Source: Sphingobacterium allocomposti (GTDB lineage: Bacteria > Bacteroidota > Bacteroidia > Sphingobacteriales > Sphingobacteriaceae). From it: a stretch of 43,922 bases of DNA. The stretch lies in the NCBI RefSeq assembly GCF_008124885.1, contig NZ_VNHX01000031.1, forward strand, positions 1-43,922, written 5' to 3'. The notes below the pieces were generated by a model. The model had not been told where the DNA came from. It saw only the letters and a list, made by a program, of their open reading frames with translations, and did not search any database. A program made the position numbers and the translations under genes. Positions 6,319 to 13,573 of the stretch are shown piece after piece; within the stretch, counting starts at the first letter, position 1; every line of letters starts with the position of its first letter.

Positions 6319-8541
6319 CTAAGATTCCTCCAGTTCCATCACGCGCTGCCCTATTTTAATATCAGGATAGTCGAAATCGGACCCTAAAAGAACTTTCAAT
6401 TCTGAAGATGACTTTCCGGGATTGTCACGGATAACCTGCAGCACCTTATCCAACTTATCCGGTGCTATCAGATCGGTGGCCTCCACTTCGGTACCGACAT
6501 AGTGGATAAGATGTCCGTAAATCGTGCCGACAACCATATCTCTCTTCTTGGCGATCTCGTCGATCCCCAGCCCATCTAAAAACATATCCAGAGAAATAGC
6601 TTTCGTGTCCTTGGTTGCATTATCGTCGTCTGCTTCTTTAATACCGTTGTCCTTGGCTTTCTCCTGCTGACCTACTAAGTGAACCGCTTCAGAAAGATCT
6701 CCCTCCCTGGTAAGGATATCGGCTATGGTAAGACAATGTGAAAGCTGATCCTTTTTGCGGCGGAAGTCCAGCAGCAACGAACGTAGCTCATCGACATATT
6801 TCTTGGTCCGCTTTTTTACCTTCCACTCATCCAGATGATCCTGCGTTGGGAGTAGCACTCTATCGTTAAACTGAGGCAGGAACCAGTTGACGGCCGATTT
6901 TGTCCGCTCGCAGATCTTCTGGTAGTCCAGCTGCTCCTTGTCCTGCAAAAGTACATACAACTGGGTGATAAATTTATTTCCGACCTTTTCCTGCTCGCGA
7001 AGTACCTCAGACAGGCCGTGTATAAAATCGGAAGCTTTCTCCTTGCCTTCGATATTCCGTTTTACAAACGCCTCTTTTAACTCATCTACCTGCTCGACCA
7101 ACGAATTCCAGCGGAAACTTTGCAGCAGAATCTGGCCAAGGTATTGCCGCTGGCAGCGTTCCAGAATTTTCGACGTCTCATCCGCAGAAGCCATGCGGTT
7201 CATAAAGTCTACCACCTGAAAATCTGTCCGGATGGCATGCAACGGAATTTTCGACCGTAGAACCAGTCCGCCGAGTCCGGTGAGCCTACTCAGGGCAACA
7301 TAAACCTGCCCCGCGGCAAAAGATGTTCCCGCATCGATAATCGCTTTATCAAAGGTGAGCCCCTGACTCTTGTGGATAGTAATCGCCCACGCCAACCGCA
7401 ACGGAAACTGCGAAAAGGTACCCAGAACCTCCTCTTCGATCTTATCTTCGCCCTTATTATACTTGTAGCGTATATTTTCCCACGTCTCTCTTCGCACAAC
7501 AACATCTTCTGAGCCATCCGGAAACCCTACCACTACCTGATGCCGATCTAAATTTAGCTCTTTGACAACACCGATCTTCCCGTTGAAGTACTTCCTATCC
7601 TCCCCGCTATCATTTTTAATAAACATCACCTGGGCACCAGTCTTCAGGGGCAATACTTCTTCGGCCGGAAAAGACGATTGTTGAAATTCGTCCTTCACGA
7701 CGGCACGCACGTTGTGCATGACGCCAGGCAACCGCGCCAGCTCATTCTGATTGATGGCGTCTGCCAGCTTGTTATGGGAGGTCAGCGTTATATATTGCTC
7801 GCCTTCAGGAGCTGAGAATCCCTCCCTATAGTGCGCATTCAGCGTGTCCAGGTCGGCCTGCGTACACTTGTTATTCCGGATATTATTGAGCAGCCCGATA
7901 AAATCGGCATCATTCTGACGGTATATCTTGTTGAGCTCCAGCAACACCGGAGGGTGCTCACGGAGAACTTTGGCATCGAAGAAGAAAGGGCTGCTGTAGT
8001 GGTCGCGGAGCACCTGCCACTCCTGCTCCCGAACAACGGGAGGAAGCTGGTATAGATCGCCGATAAACAACATCTGAACGCCCCCGAATGGACGCATATC
8101 GCGGCGGACAGATTTTAAAATAACGTCTATAGCATCTAACGTATCGGCCCGCACCATGGAAACCTCATCAATAACCAACAGCTCTAATTCCTGCAAAATT
8201 GCCCGACGCTGCTTGGTAAGCTTAATCGTCGAAAACAGCCGGCTTTTGTTATAAATGTGGCTGTCCTGTTCGTCCCACTTCAGCGGATAGTCTTCGATGA
8301 ACGTACCAAAGGGCAACCAGAACAAAGCGTGTAAGGTGGTTCCTCCAGCATTCATCGCTGCAACTCCGGTAGGAGCGGTGATAGCCATCTTCTTATGGCA
8401 GTTTTCACGGATATACTTTAGAAAAGTCGTCTTTCCCGTGCCTGCCTTACCGGTTAAAAACAAATGTTGATTGGTTTGATTGACGAACGAAACAGCCTGC
8501 ATAAAGGCCAGATTTTTATCGTCAACTATTGGTTTTACCAT
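6319..8541 (-). CDS. Pif1/RecD-like DNA helicase with C-terminal helix-turn-helix domain
   Basis: Superfamily 1B helicase of 740 residues. Walker A is GKAGTGKTTF (31-40), followed by TAPTGVAAMNAGGTTLHALF (motif Ia region), Walker B VIDEVSMV (123-130), a Gln/Pro motif FIGDLYQLPPVV, and the late motifs WAITIHKSQGLTFDKAIID and QVYVALSRLTGLGGLVL. A linker rich in charged helices (about 460-640) leads to a C-terminal segment (about 640-740) with MFLDGLGIDEIAKKRDMVVG followed by TIYGHLIHY, which resembles the HTH_40 domain at the end of some RecQ/RecD-like proteins. A role in replication-fork or G-quadruplex processing is known for Pif1 relatives; its role here is inferred. It has its own promoter and terminator. 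Confidence 0.9.
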   Translation of the reverse strand: MVKPIVDDKNLAFMQAVSFVNQTNQHLFLTGKAGTGKTTFLKYIRENCHKKMAITAPTGVAAMNAGGTTLHALFWLPFGTFIEDYPLKWDEQDSHIYNKSRLFSTIKLTKQRRAILQELELLVIDEVSMVRADTLDAIDVILKSVRRDMRPFGGVQMLFIGDLYQLPPVVREQEWQVLRDHYSSPFFFDAKVLREHPPVLLELNKIYRQNDADFIGLLNNIRNNKCTQADLDTLNAHYREGFSAPEGEQYITLTSHNKLADAINQNELARLPGVMHNVRAVVKDEFQQSSFPAEEVLPLKTGAQVMFIKNDSGEDRKYFNGKIGVVKELNLDRHQVVVGFPDGSEDVVVRRETWENIRYKYNKGEDKIEEEVLGTFSQFPLRLAWAITIHKSQGLTFDKAIIDAGTSFAAGQVYVALSRLTGLGGLVLRSKIPLHAIRTDFQVVDFMNRMASADETSKILERCQRQYLGQILLQSFRWNSLVEQVDELKEAFVKRNIEGKEKASDFIHGLSEVLREQEKVGNKFITQLYVLLQDKEQLDYQKICERTKSAVNWFLPQFNDRVLLPTQDHLDEWKVKKRTKKYVDELRSLLLDFRRKKDQLSHCLTIADILTREGDLSEAVHLVGQQEKAKDNGIKEADDDNATKDTKAISLDMFLDGLGIDEIAKKRDMVVGTIYGHLIHYVGTEVEATDLIAPDKLDKVLQVIRDNPGKSSSELKVLLGSDFDYPDIKIGQRVMELEES

Positions 8542-8568
8542 GAATCTTCCTCTTCGTTATATAGAATA

Positions 8569-8576
8569 CAAAGATA
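8569..8576 (-). promoter_or_regulatory. Promoter of the helicase gene (-7 box TATCTTTG)
   Basis: The minus strand carries TTATCTTTGTATTC, an exact TAnnTTTG match 28 bases before the ATG at 8541. A TTTTGC at 8591-8596 could be the upstream element, with a shorter than usual spacer of about 15 bases. Confidence 0.55.
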
Positions 8577-8645
8577 ACAATATCTCTCGGGCAAAACCCA
8601 ATTATAGGCAGGTTTATAAATACGACGCGCTTTCGGCAAGGTTTT

Positions 8646-8677
8646 TTTGGCGTATTTTAAAGAAAACGCTAACTTCA
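8646..8677 (+). promoter_or_regulatory. Candidate promoter of the cupin gene
   Basis: TTTG at 8646-8649, a 20-base spacer, then TAACTTCA at 8670-8677, which matches TAnnTTTG except in the last two positions. The predicted start lies about 15 bases before the ATG at 8698. Confidence 0.35.
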
Positions 8678-8697
8678 CGACAAAAATAACGTAGACT

Positions 8698-9201
8698 ATG
8701 GCAGAACATATTGATAAAGGCGAACTATTCAGCCAGATTGAAGAAAAGTTGAAAGCACAGGGCTTCGAAATTGACAATGTAGACCAAACCAGACCATGGG
8801 GAGGCTTCTTCGTCATCAACGAAGATCAGGCGCAGAAATTTGCAGACCAGTATTTTGATGGATTGGATGTACAAGGATTACGCATCTCGGGAAAATTGAG
8901 TCCGAAGATCCTGATTGTTGCCCCACATAAGCGTCTTTCGTGGCAGTACCACCACCGCCGCGCAGAAATATGGCGCGTTACACAGGGTGAAGTGGGCGTA
9001 GTAACCAGCGCCACCGACGTAGAAAACGAACTTAAGAGGTTGAAAGAAGGCGAATTTATCCGCCTATCGCAGGGCGAGCGACACCGCCTGATCGGTCTGG
9101 ACGGATATGGCGTCGTCGCTGAAATCTGGCAGCATACCGATGCCGAAAATCCTTCTGACGAGAGCGATATTGTCCGCGTACAGGACGACTTCGGCAGATA
9201 G
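8698..9201 (+). CDS. Cupin protein similar to the C-terminal domain of type II mannose-6-phosphate isomerases
   Basis: A single-domain 167-residue cupin. RPWGGFFVI (32-40), SWQYHHRRAEIWRVTQGEVG (81-100) and GERHRLIGL form the two cupin motifs; H85, H86, E90 and the later His are the likely metal ligands. EIWQHTDAENPSDESDIVRV, then QDDFGR, is the hallmark C-terminus of the phosphomannose isomerase half of ManC-type enzymes. The nucleotidyltransferase domain is absent. It probably acts on a sugar phosphate, but isomerase activity is inferred from the family only. It stands alone, divergent from the helicase, and ends in a terminator. Confidence 0.88.
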   Translation: MAEHIDKGELFSQIEEKLKAQGFEIDNVDQTRPWGGFFVINEDQAQKFADQYFDGLDVQGLRISGKLSPKILIVAPHKRLSWQYHHRRAEIWRVTQGEVGVVTSATDVENELKRLKEGEFIRLSQGERHRLIGLDGYGVVAEIWQHTDAENPSDESDIVRVQDDFGR

Positions 9202-9222
9202 AGCACGATGGATTATACAAAT

Positions 9223-9252
9223 AAACAGGCTGTCTTGATAGGCAGCCTGTTT
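9223..9252 (+). terminator. Intrinsic terminator of the cupin gene
   Basis: AAACAGGCTG (9223-9232) pairs perfectly with CAGCCTGTTT (9243-9252) around a 10-base loop, 21 bases after the stop codon. The T-run is only three bases and partly within the stem. Confidence 0.65.
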
Positions 9253-9261
9253 CGTATCCAA

Positions 9262-9370
9262 GGTAGAGTCAGCGAAGCGGCCTCTACAGATAGAACCATA
9301 AACAGGAGTCTCAGACTCCCTTTTATCCGAAGATCCTTAGTGACGCTCCGCTTCACACTAAGGATAGTGT
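9262..9370 (+). repeat. Complete three-hairpin REP-like element (copy A)
   Basis: Three inverted repeats follow each other: GTAGAG...CTCTAC (9263-9287), GGAGTCTCAGACTCC (9305-9319), and CCTTAGTG...CACTAAGG (about 9336-9364), ending AGGATAGTGT. The same order and near-identical sequence recur at 13384-13496. The two halves are found on either side of the RAYT gene (9592-9660 and 10257-10320), so this family is the likely substrate of that transposase. Confidence 0.75.
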
Positions 9371-9433
9371 CGTATTTATCCACGGATCAGCCGTCTCCTC
9401 CATCCTGTCGTAGAGTCAGTGGAGTGGTATCTA

Positions 9434-9613
9434 CCATTGTCTATCGTTCGACAGGTCATGATGACACTGTCAGGCTGAGCTCGTCGAAGCCCATCCTGTC
9501 CGTAGAGTCAGCGAAGCGGTATCTATCCATTGTCTATCGTTCGACAGGTCATGATGACACTGTCAGGCTGAGCTCGTCGAAGCCCATCCTGTCCGTAGAG
9601 TCAGCGAAGCGGT
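9434..9613 (+). repeat. Tandem duplication, 93-bp period, of a GTCGAA/hairpin-1 repeat
   Basis: Bases 9434-9520 and 9527-9613 are identical over 87 bases, giving a 93-base period. Each unit holds an inverted repeat bounded by TTCGAC and GTCGAA, with internal GACAG/CTGTC, and a copy of the hairpin-1 word GTAGAGTCAGCGAAGCGG. A more diverged hairpin-1 copy precedes them at 9410-9434. Perfect identity suggests recent duplication. A long open frame crosses this block (from 9208) but is read through repeats and is not credible as a gene. Confidence 0.85.
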
Positions 9614-9660
9614 CTCTACGGATAGAACCATAAACAGGAGTCTTAGACTCCCTTTTGCTT
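9592..9660 (+). repeat. Left half REP-like element (copy C), adjoining the RAYT gene
   Basis: CCGTAGAG (9593-9600) pairs with CTCTACGG (9614-9621) as hairpin 1, and GGAGTCTTAGACTCC (9637-9651) is hairpin 2. Hairpin 3 is missing. The RAYT stop codon lies 22 bases further on. With copy D it reconstitutes one complete element split by the transposase gene. Confidence 0.75.
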
Positions 9661-9672
9661 ACATGAACAGTC

Positions 9673-10230
9673 TTATATAAAATCTATTTTAATCAACCCC
9701 GATTCTCCGGTATAGTAGTCGAGGGCTGATGAGTAAATATATTCCTCTGCCTTCCTTACAATCCCCGCTCTTACTGGATTTTCATGCAGATACTTTATCC
9801 TCGAATCTATAATTGCATTCGAATCGCATTGAATGGGATGGTTACCTTGTTGCCAAAACTGAAATTCTCTATTTCTATTATTGTCTTCACCAGCCTTTTT
9901 AAATATCCATAACATCCATCTTTTTCGGCTTTCTCTTGGATTTTCACTTATTGCTTTAATAATGGCCACAGAGGTGTATCTTTTAAAATCGCGTAAAGTA
10001 TCTGACAGACGATAAGGCTCCTGGGTTGATAAAATCAAATGCACATGATTGCTCATAATACACCAGGCATGTATTCTTAGACCTTTGTTGAGCTGGCAAA
10101 ATCTGAGGCTGTCTACGACAATATCTGTATATTCTTTCCTGGTAAACACGTCAATCCATTGCACCACTGCAAAAGTGATAAAATGGATGGCATATTGATC
10201 TCTTATCGAATAACCTCGGTCACTCATCAT
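9673..10230 (-). CDS. REP-associated tyrosine transposase (RAYT), IS200/IS605-like Y1 transposase
   Basis: A 185-residue single-domain Y1 (HUH) transposase. The HUH pair is H62-V-H64 in WCIMSNHVHLILSTQ, and the nucleophile is probably Y85 in LRDFKRYTSVAI. The motif YLHENPVRAGIV near 150 is typical of RAYT/Y1_Tnp proteins in Bacteroidota. These enzymes nick and join single-stranded DNA at hairpins. Palindromes lie 21 bases beyond its stop (9637-9651) and 27 bases before its start (10258-10270). The ATG at 10230 or 10227 can be used. The frame is intact, so the protein may be active. Confidence 0.92.
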   Translation of the reverse strand: MMSDRGYSIRDQYAIHFITFAVVQWIDVFTRKEYTDIVVDSLRFCQLNKGLRIHAWCIMSNHVHLILSTQEPYRLSDTLRDFKRYTSVAIIKAISENPRESRKRWMLWIFKKAGEDNNRNREFQFWQQGNHPIQCDSNAIIDSRIKYLHENPVRAGIVRKAEEYIYSSALDYYTGESGLIKIDFI

Positions 10231-10256
10231 GCTAATTTACATAATTTGTTTTTTAG

Positions 10257-10320
10257 AGAGTCTCAGACTCCTTTTTTATCTAAGCCCCTTAGTGACGCTC
10301 GCTTCACGCGAAGGATAGTG
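10257..10320 (+). repeat. Right half REP-like element (copy D), adjoining the RAYT gene
   Basis: GAGTCTCAGACTC (10258-10270) is hairpin 2, followed by hairpin-3 sequence CCTTAGTGACGCTCGCTTCA and ending AAGGATAGTG. Hairpin 1 is missing. The right arm of hairpin 3 has diverged (CGCGAAGG in place of CACTAAGG). Confidence 0.72.
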
Positions 10321-10381
10321 TTTCTGCTTGACAGCGTATTTCAAATCTCCTATGCAATTCTTCAATCAACCGGTTTTTTTA

Positions 10382-10389
10382 TATTTTTG
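10382..10389 (+). promoter_or_regulatory. Candidate parE promoter (-7 box TATTTTTG)
   Basis: Exact TAnnTTTG match 30 bases before the parE ATG, just beyond the end of the repeat island. The -33 region has no clear TTTG. Confidence 0.45.
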
Positions 10390-10419
10390 TTAACAAACGA
10401 AATCTATTTAAAAAACCGT

Positions 10420-12279
10420 ATGACGACATATAACGAAGACAGTATACGTTCATTAGACTGGAAAGAACACATCCGCTTACGCCCCGGTATGTACATTGGG
10501 AAGCTAGGCGATGGGGCCGCCTACGATGATGGAATATATGTGTTATTAAAAGAGATTGTCGACAACTCTATTGATGAATTCGTCATGGGGGCAGGGAAAA
10601 CCATCGACATCACCGTACATGACAACCGCGTTTCGGTACGGGACTATGGAAGGGGTATCCCCATTGGCTCTGTGGTAGACGTCGTTTCGAAAATCAATAC
10701 GGGGGGTAAATACGACAGCAAGGCATTTCAGAAGTCTGTAGGTCTAAACGGCGTTGGTACCAAAGCTGTCAACGCTTTATCCAGCCAGTTTACCGTTCAG
10801 TCGTACCGGCAGGGAGTTACCCGCATTGCGCAGTTCAGCCGTGGAGAGCTTGTGAGCGACGAACAAAAAGAAACGTCACAGCGGAACGGCACCGCAATAA
10901 GCTTTTATCCAGATGACAGCATTTTCCGTAACTATAAATTCCGTATGGAATTTGTGGAAAACATGATCTGGAACTACGTGTTCTTAAACTCGGGACTAAC
11001 CATAAATTTCAACGGACAGAAATACATATCCGAAAACGGGCTAAAGGACCTTCTCGAGCGGAACATCGATACCGAATCCATGCGTTATCCGATTATCCAC
11101 CTGAAAGGTGAGGATATTGAGATAGCATTGACGCACGGCCAGCAGTATGGTGAGGAGTATTATTCGTTTGTGAACGGGCAGCACACCACACAAGGAGGAA
11201 CACATCAGGCCGCCTTCCGGGAAGCCGTCGTCAAAACCGTACGGGAGTTCTATAAAAAGGAATACGATGCGTCAGATATACGATCTTCCATCATCGGTGC
11301 AATAGCCATCAAAGTACAGGAACCTGTTTTTGAATCGCAGACGAAAACCAAACTCGGCTCGCAGAGCATCGGTCCTGACGGGCCGACGGTGCGTACGTTC
11401 ATCAACGACTTCGTTAAGAAATCGTTGGACGACTATCTTCACAAAAATCCCGAGACAGCAGACGCCCTGCTGAAACGTATCTTGCAATCGGAACGCGAAC
11501 GGAAAGATATAGCCGGCATCAAAAAGCTGGCGAATGAGCGGGCAAAAAAGGCTTCTTTACACAACCGTAAGCTGCGCGACTGTAAAATACATTATACCGA
11601 CAAAAACGAACGCAATCAGGAGACAACATTGTTTATCACCGAGGGAGACTCTGCCAGCGGATCCATCACGAAGTCCAGAGACGTTCAGACACAGGCGGTA
11701 TTCAGTTTAAAAGGAAAACCGCTTAACTCGTATGGCATGTCGAAGAAAATCGTTTATGAAAACGAAGAGTTTAACTTGCTTCAGCATGCTTTAAACATCG
11801 AAGACGGACTGGATGGACTGCGCTACAACAACATCGTTATAGCCACCGATGCCGACGTGGATGGCATGCACATCCGGTTGCTCCTGCTGACATTCTTCCT
11901 ACAGTTCTTTCCCGACCTGGTCAAGGCAGGCCATGTCTCTATTCTACAGACGCCCCTGTTCCGCGTGCGCAATAAGAAAGAGACCATTTACTGTTACTCG
12001 GACGAGGAAAGACAACGCGCCATTGCCAAGCTGGGTGGAAAACCCGAGATAACACGATTTAAAGGACTGGGGGAAATATCACCTTCAGAATTCGGCCTTT
12101 TTATCGGTAAAGACATCCGCCTTGATCCGGTTATCCTATCCAAGGAAAACAAACTCCCGCAATTGATGGAATATTACATGGGAAAAAACACACCCGAGCG
12201 GCAACGCCACATCGTCGAGAACCTTCGTATAGAAGTCGACTTGGAAGAAGAACTTGCGAAAGCAGCAGCAGCTGTCTAA
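10420..12279 (+). CDS. parE: DNA topoisomerase IV subunit B (type IIA topoisomerase ATPase subunit)
   Basis: ATP-driven strand-passage subunit that decatenates daughter chromosomes together with ParC. From the ATG at 10420 the protein has 619 residues. It has a GHKL ATPase domain at the N-terminus (SLDWKEHIRLRPGMYIGKLG; KEIVDNSIDE with the catalytic Glu; VSVRDYGRGIP; GLNGVGTKAVNALS), a transducer domain, then TOPRIM with E408 in EGDSASGS, D477/D479/D481 in TDADVDGMHIR, and KGLGEISPSEFG near 548. The SLDWKEHIRLRPGMYIGKLG start and moderate length favour ParE over GyrB. The frame extends upstream to 10159 through repeats, which is not credible. No parC follows. Confidence 0.93.
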   Translation: MTTYNEDSIRSLDWKEHIRLRPGMYIGKLGDGAAYDDGIYVLLKEIVDNSIDEFVMGAGKTIDITVHDNRVSVRDYGRGIPIGSVVDVVSKINTGGKYDSKAFQKSVGLNGVGTKAVNALSSQFTVQSYRQGVTRIAQFSRGELVSDEQKETSQRNGTAISFYPDDSIFRNYKFRMEFVENMIWNYVFLNSGLTINFNGQKYISENGLKDLLERNIDTESMRYPIIHLKGEDIEIALTHGQQYGEEYYSFVNGQHTTQGGTHQAAFREAVVKTVREFYKKEYDASDIRSSIIGAIAIKVQEPVFESQTKTKLGSQSIGPDGPTVRTFINDFVKKSLDDYLHKNPETADALLKRILQSERERKDIAGIKKLANERAKKASLHNRKLRDCKIHYTDKNERNQETTLFITEGDSASGSITKSRDVQTQAVFSLKGKPLNSYGMSKKIVYENEEFNLLQHALNIEDGLDGLRYNNIVIATDADVDGMHIRLLLLTFFLQFFPDLVKAGHVSILQTPLFRVRNKKETIYCYSDEERQRAIAKLGGKPEITRFKGLGEISPSEFGLFIGKDIRLDPVILSKENKLPQLMEYYMGKNTPERQRHIVENLRIEVDLEEELAKAAAAV

Positions 12280-12296
12280 AAATTTTGACTATCAAA

Positions 12297-12434
12297 AAAA
12301 AAGCGTCATTGCGAGGAAGCGTGACAACCGCCAAAGGCAGCGACGAAGCCAATCAATCTGCGTTTCTCGTATCGCCGGACTACCTCGCTAACTCGCAATG
12401 ACACTGATATCCATCTTGTTATAGACGCTTTTTT
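12297..12434 (+). terminator. parE terminator with a repeat element lodged in its loop
   Basis: AAAAAAGCGTC (12297-12307) and GACGCTTTTTT (12424-12434) are a perfect 11-base inverted repeat ending in a T-run, as in an intrinsic terminator. The loop is about 116 bases and contains a second inverted repeat, GTCATTGCGAG (12305-12315) with CTCGCAATGAC (12392-12402). The simplest reading is a short-loop terminator into which a repeat element inserted. The outer arms can still pair, but a long loop should weaken termination. Confidence 0.5.
12305..12402. repeat. GTCATTGCGAGG-family inverted-repeat element
   Basis: Perfect 11-base terminal inverted repeats, GTCATTGCGAG and CTCGCAATGAC, enclose 76 bases containing GCAGCGACGAAGCCAATC. 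A partial relative occurs at 22349-22389 (TCATTGCGAGGA...GACGAAG...AATCTCG), so this is a dispersed family. It holds no open frame and resembles a REP or miniature element. Confidence 0.7.
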
Positions 12435-12450
12435 AAAACATAAACCGACC

Positions 12451-13293
12451 ATGCACAACCAAACCTTAATTCTTATCCAATGTCAGGACGCTGTAGGGCT
12501 TGTGGCTGTCATAGCCCGCGTTATCGCTAAGCATCAGCTCAATATCGTCACAATGCGGGAATATGTTGATGAAGAAAACCGCAAATTTTTTCTGCGCGTG
12601 GTCTGTAGCGGCCTTCCGGCCGAAGCCTCCTTACTTCAGCAAGAGCTGTTAACACACTTACCGCCCCAAGCGTTCGTCAAAATAAATCCCGCCCGTCAAA
12701 AAAAGCTCGTCGTACTCGTAACCAAAGAACATCACTGTCTGGCGGATATTTTGGTTCGGCACTTCTTCAAGACGTTAAACGCCGACGTCATGGCAGTAAT
12801 CGGTAACTATGATTGTCTCAAAGATTTCACGGAGAAATTCGACATTCCCTACCACCACATCTCTCACGAAAACAAAACACGGGAAGCCTTTGAAGAGGAG
12901 CTGGCTGAACAGATTTCGGTTTATCAGCCCGATTATATTGTGCTGGCCAAATTTATGCGTATCCTTTCTCCGAAGTTTGTTGCCCTATTCGCCAATAAGC
13001 TGATCAATATACACCATTCCTTTTTACCCGCATTCATTGGTGCAAATCCTTATCGTCAAGCTTACAAACGTGGGGTAAAAATAATCGGCGCCACAGCGCA
13101 CTACGTTACCAATGATCTTGATGAGGGTCCTATCATCGTTCAACGGACGAAGTCGATAAACCATAGCTACGATGTGCCGAACCTGGTGACGGCAGGTAAA
13201 GAGATTGAAAAGGCTGTACTAAGTCACGCCATTCAGCTGCTAACCGAAGACCGCGTTATGCTCCAGGGGAATAAAACGATCGTATTCGAATAA
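12451..13293 (+). CDS. purU: Formyltetrahydrofolate deformylase
   Basis: Hydrolyses 10-formyl-THF to THF and formate, balancing one-carbon pools and supplying formate for purine synthesis. The 280 residues equal the E. coli length. An N-terminal ACT domain (about 5-80; LILIQCQDAVGLVAVIARVI) precedes the formyltransferase fold (about 88-280), with NIHHSFLPAFIGANPYRQAY carrying the catalytic His/Asn region and GATAHYVTNDLDEGPII the catalytic Asp. Within the fold the Asn-His-Asp triad typical of GART/PurU enzymes can be seen. It lies 171 bases after parE, separated by the terminator/repeat unit. Confidence 0.95.
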   Translation: MHNQTLILIQCQDAVGLVAVIARVIAKHQLNIVTMREYVDEENRKFFLRVVCSGLPAEASLLQQELLTHLPPQAFVKINPARQKKLVVLVTKEHHCLADILVRHFFKTLNADVMAVIGNYDCLKDFTEKFDIPYHHISHENKTREAFEEELAEQISVYQPDYIVLAKFMRILSPKFVALFANKLINIHHSFLPAFIGANPYRQAYKRGVKIIGATAHYVTNDLDEGPIIVQRTKSINHSYDVPNLVTAGKEIEKAVLSHAIQLLTEDRVMLQGNKTIVFE

Positions 13294-13383
13294 TGACCAC
13301 GGCCTAAGAATCTATAGGTATTATGGGCTCAGAAATTTAATAGCAATGCCAAGTAAGGCCCTTTCGAGTAGGCTTATCGGTAT

Positions 13384-13496
13384 TAGCGTAGCGTTAGCGA
13401 AGCCGTCTCTACGGATCGGTCTATAAACAGGGAGTCTGAGACTCCCTTTTATCCTAGGATCCTTCGTGACGATCCGCTTCACACTAAGGATAGTGT
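13384..13496 (+). repeat. Complete three-hairpin REP-like element (copy E)
   Basis: Second intact copy of the family at 9262-9370: a hairpin-1 relative (TAGCGAAGCCGTCTCTACGG), hairpin 2 GGGAGTCTGAGACTCCC (13430-13446) followed by TTTTATCC, and hairpin 3 ending CACACTAAGGATAGTGT. It occupies most of the 280-base gap between converging purU and the methyltransferase gene, where hairpin 2 plus TTTT may also act as a terminator for purU. Confidence 0.72.
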
Positions 13497-13573
13497 TGGT
13501 TATGATGCACGCTCTAGTAATAGTGTCCGCCAGTTCTTTGTGCGCTCAAATAAGAATCGAACGCGGGCTACTA

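Noticed and set aside
9434..9613. CRISPR-like spacing of repeats
   Set aside because: Only two long identical units with no unique spacers of constant size, and no cas genes.
9208..9633. Plus-strand open frame of 141 codons through the repeat island
   Set aside because: It is read through tandem repeats and hairpins, its protein is itself a duplicated low-quality sequence, and its start lies over the cupin terminator.
10159..10419. N-terminal extension of parE by 87 codons
   Set aside because: The extra frame crosses the start of the RAYT gene, a REP-like element and the promoter box; the ATG at 10420 matches the family N-terminus.
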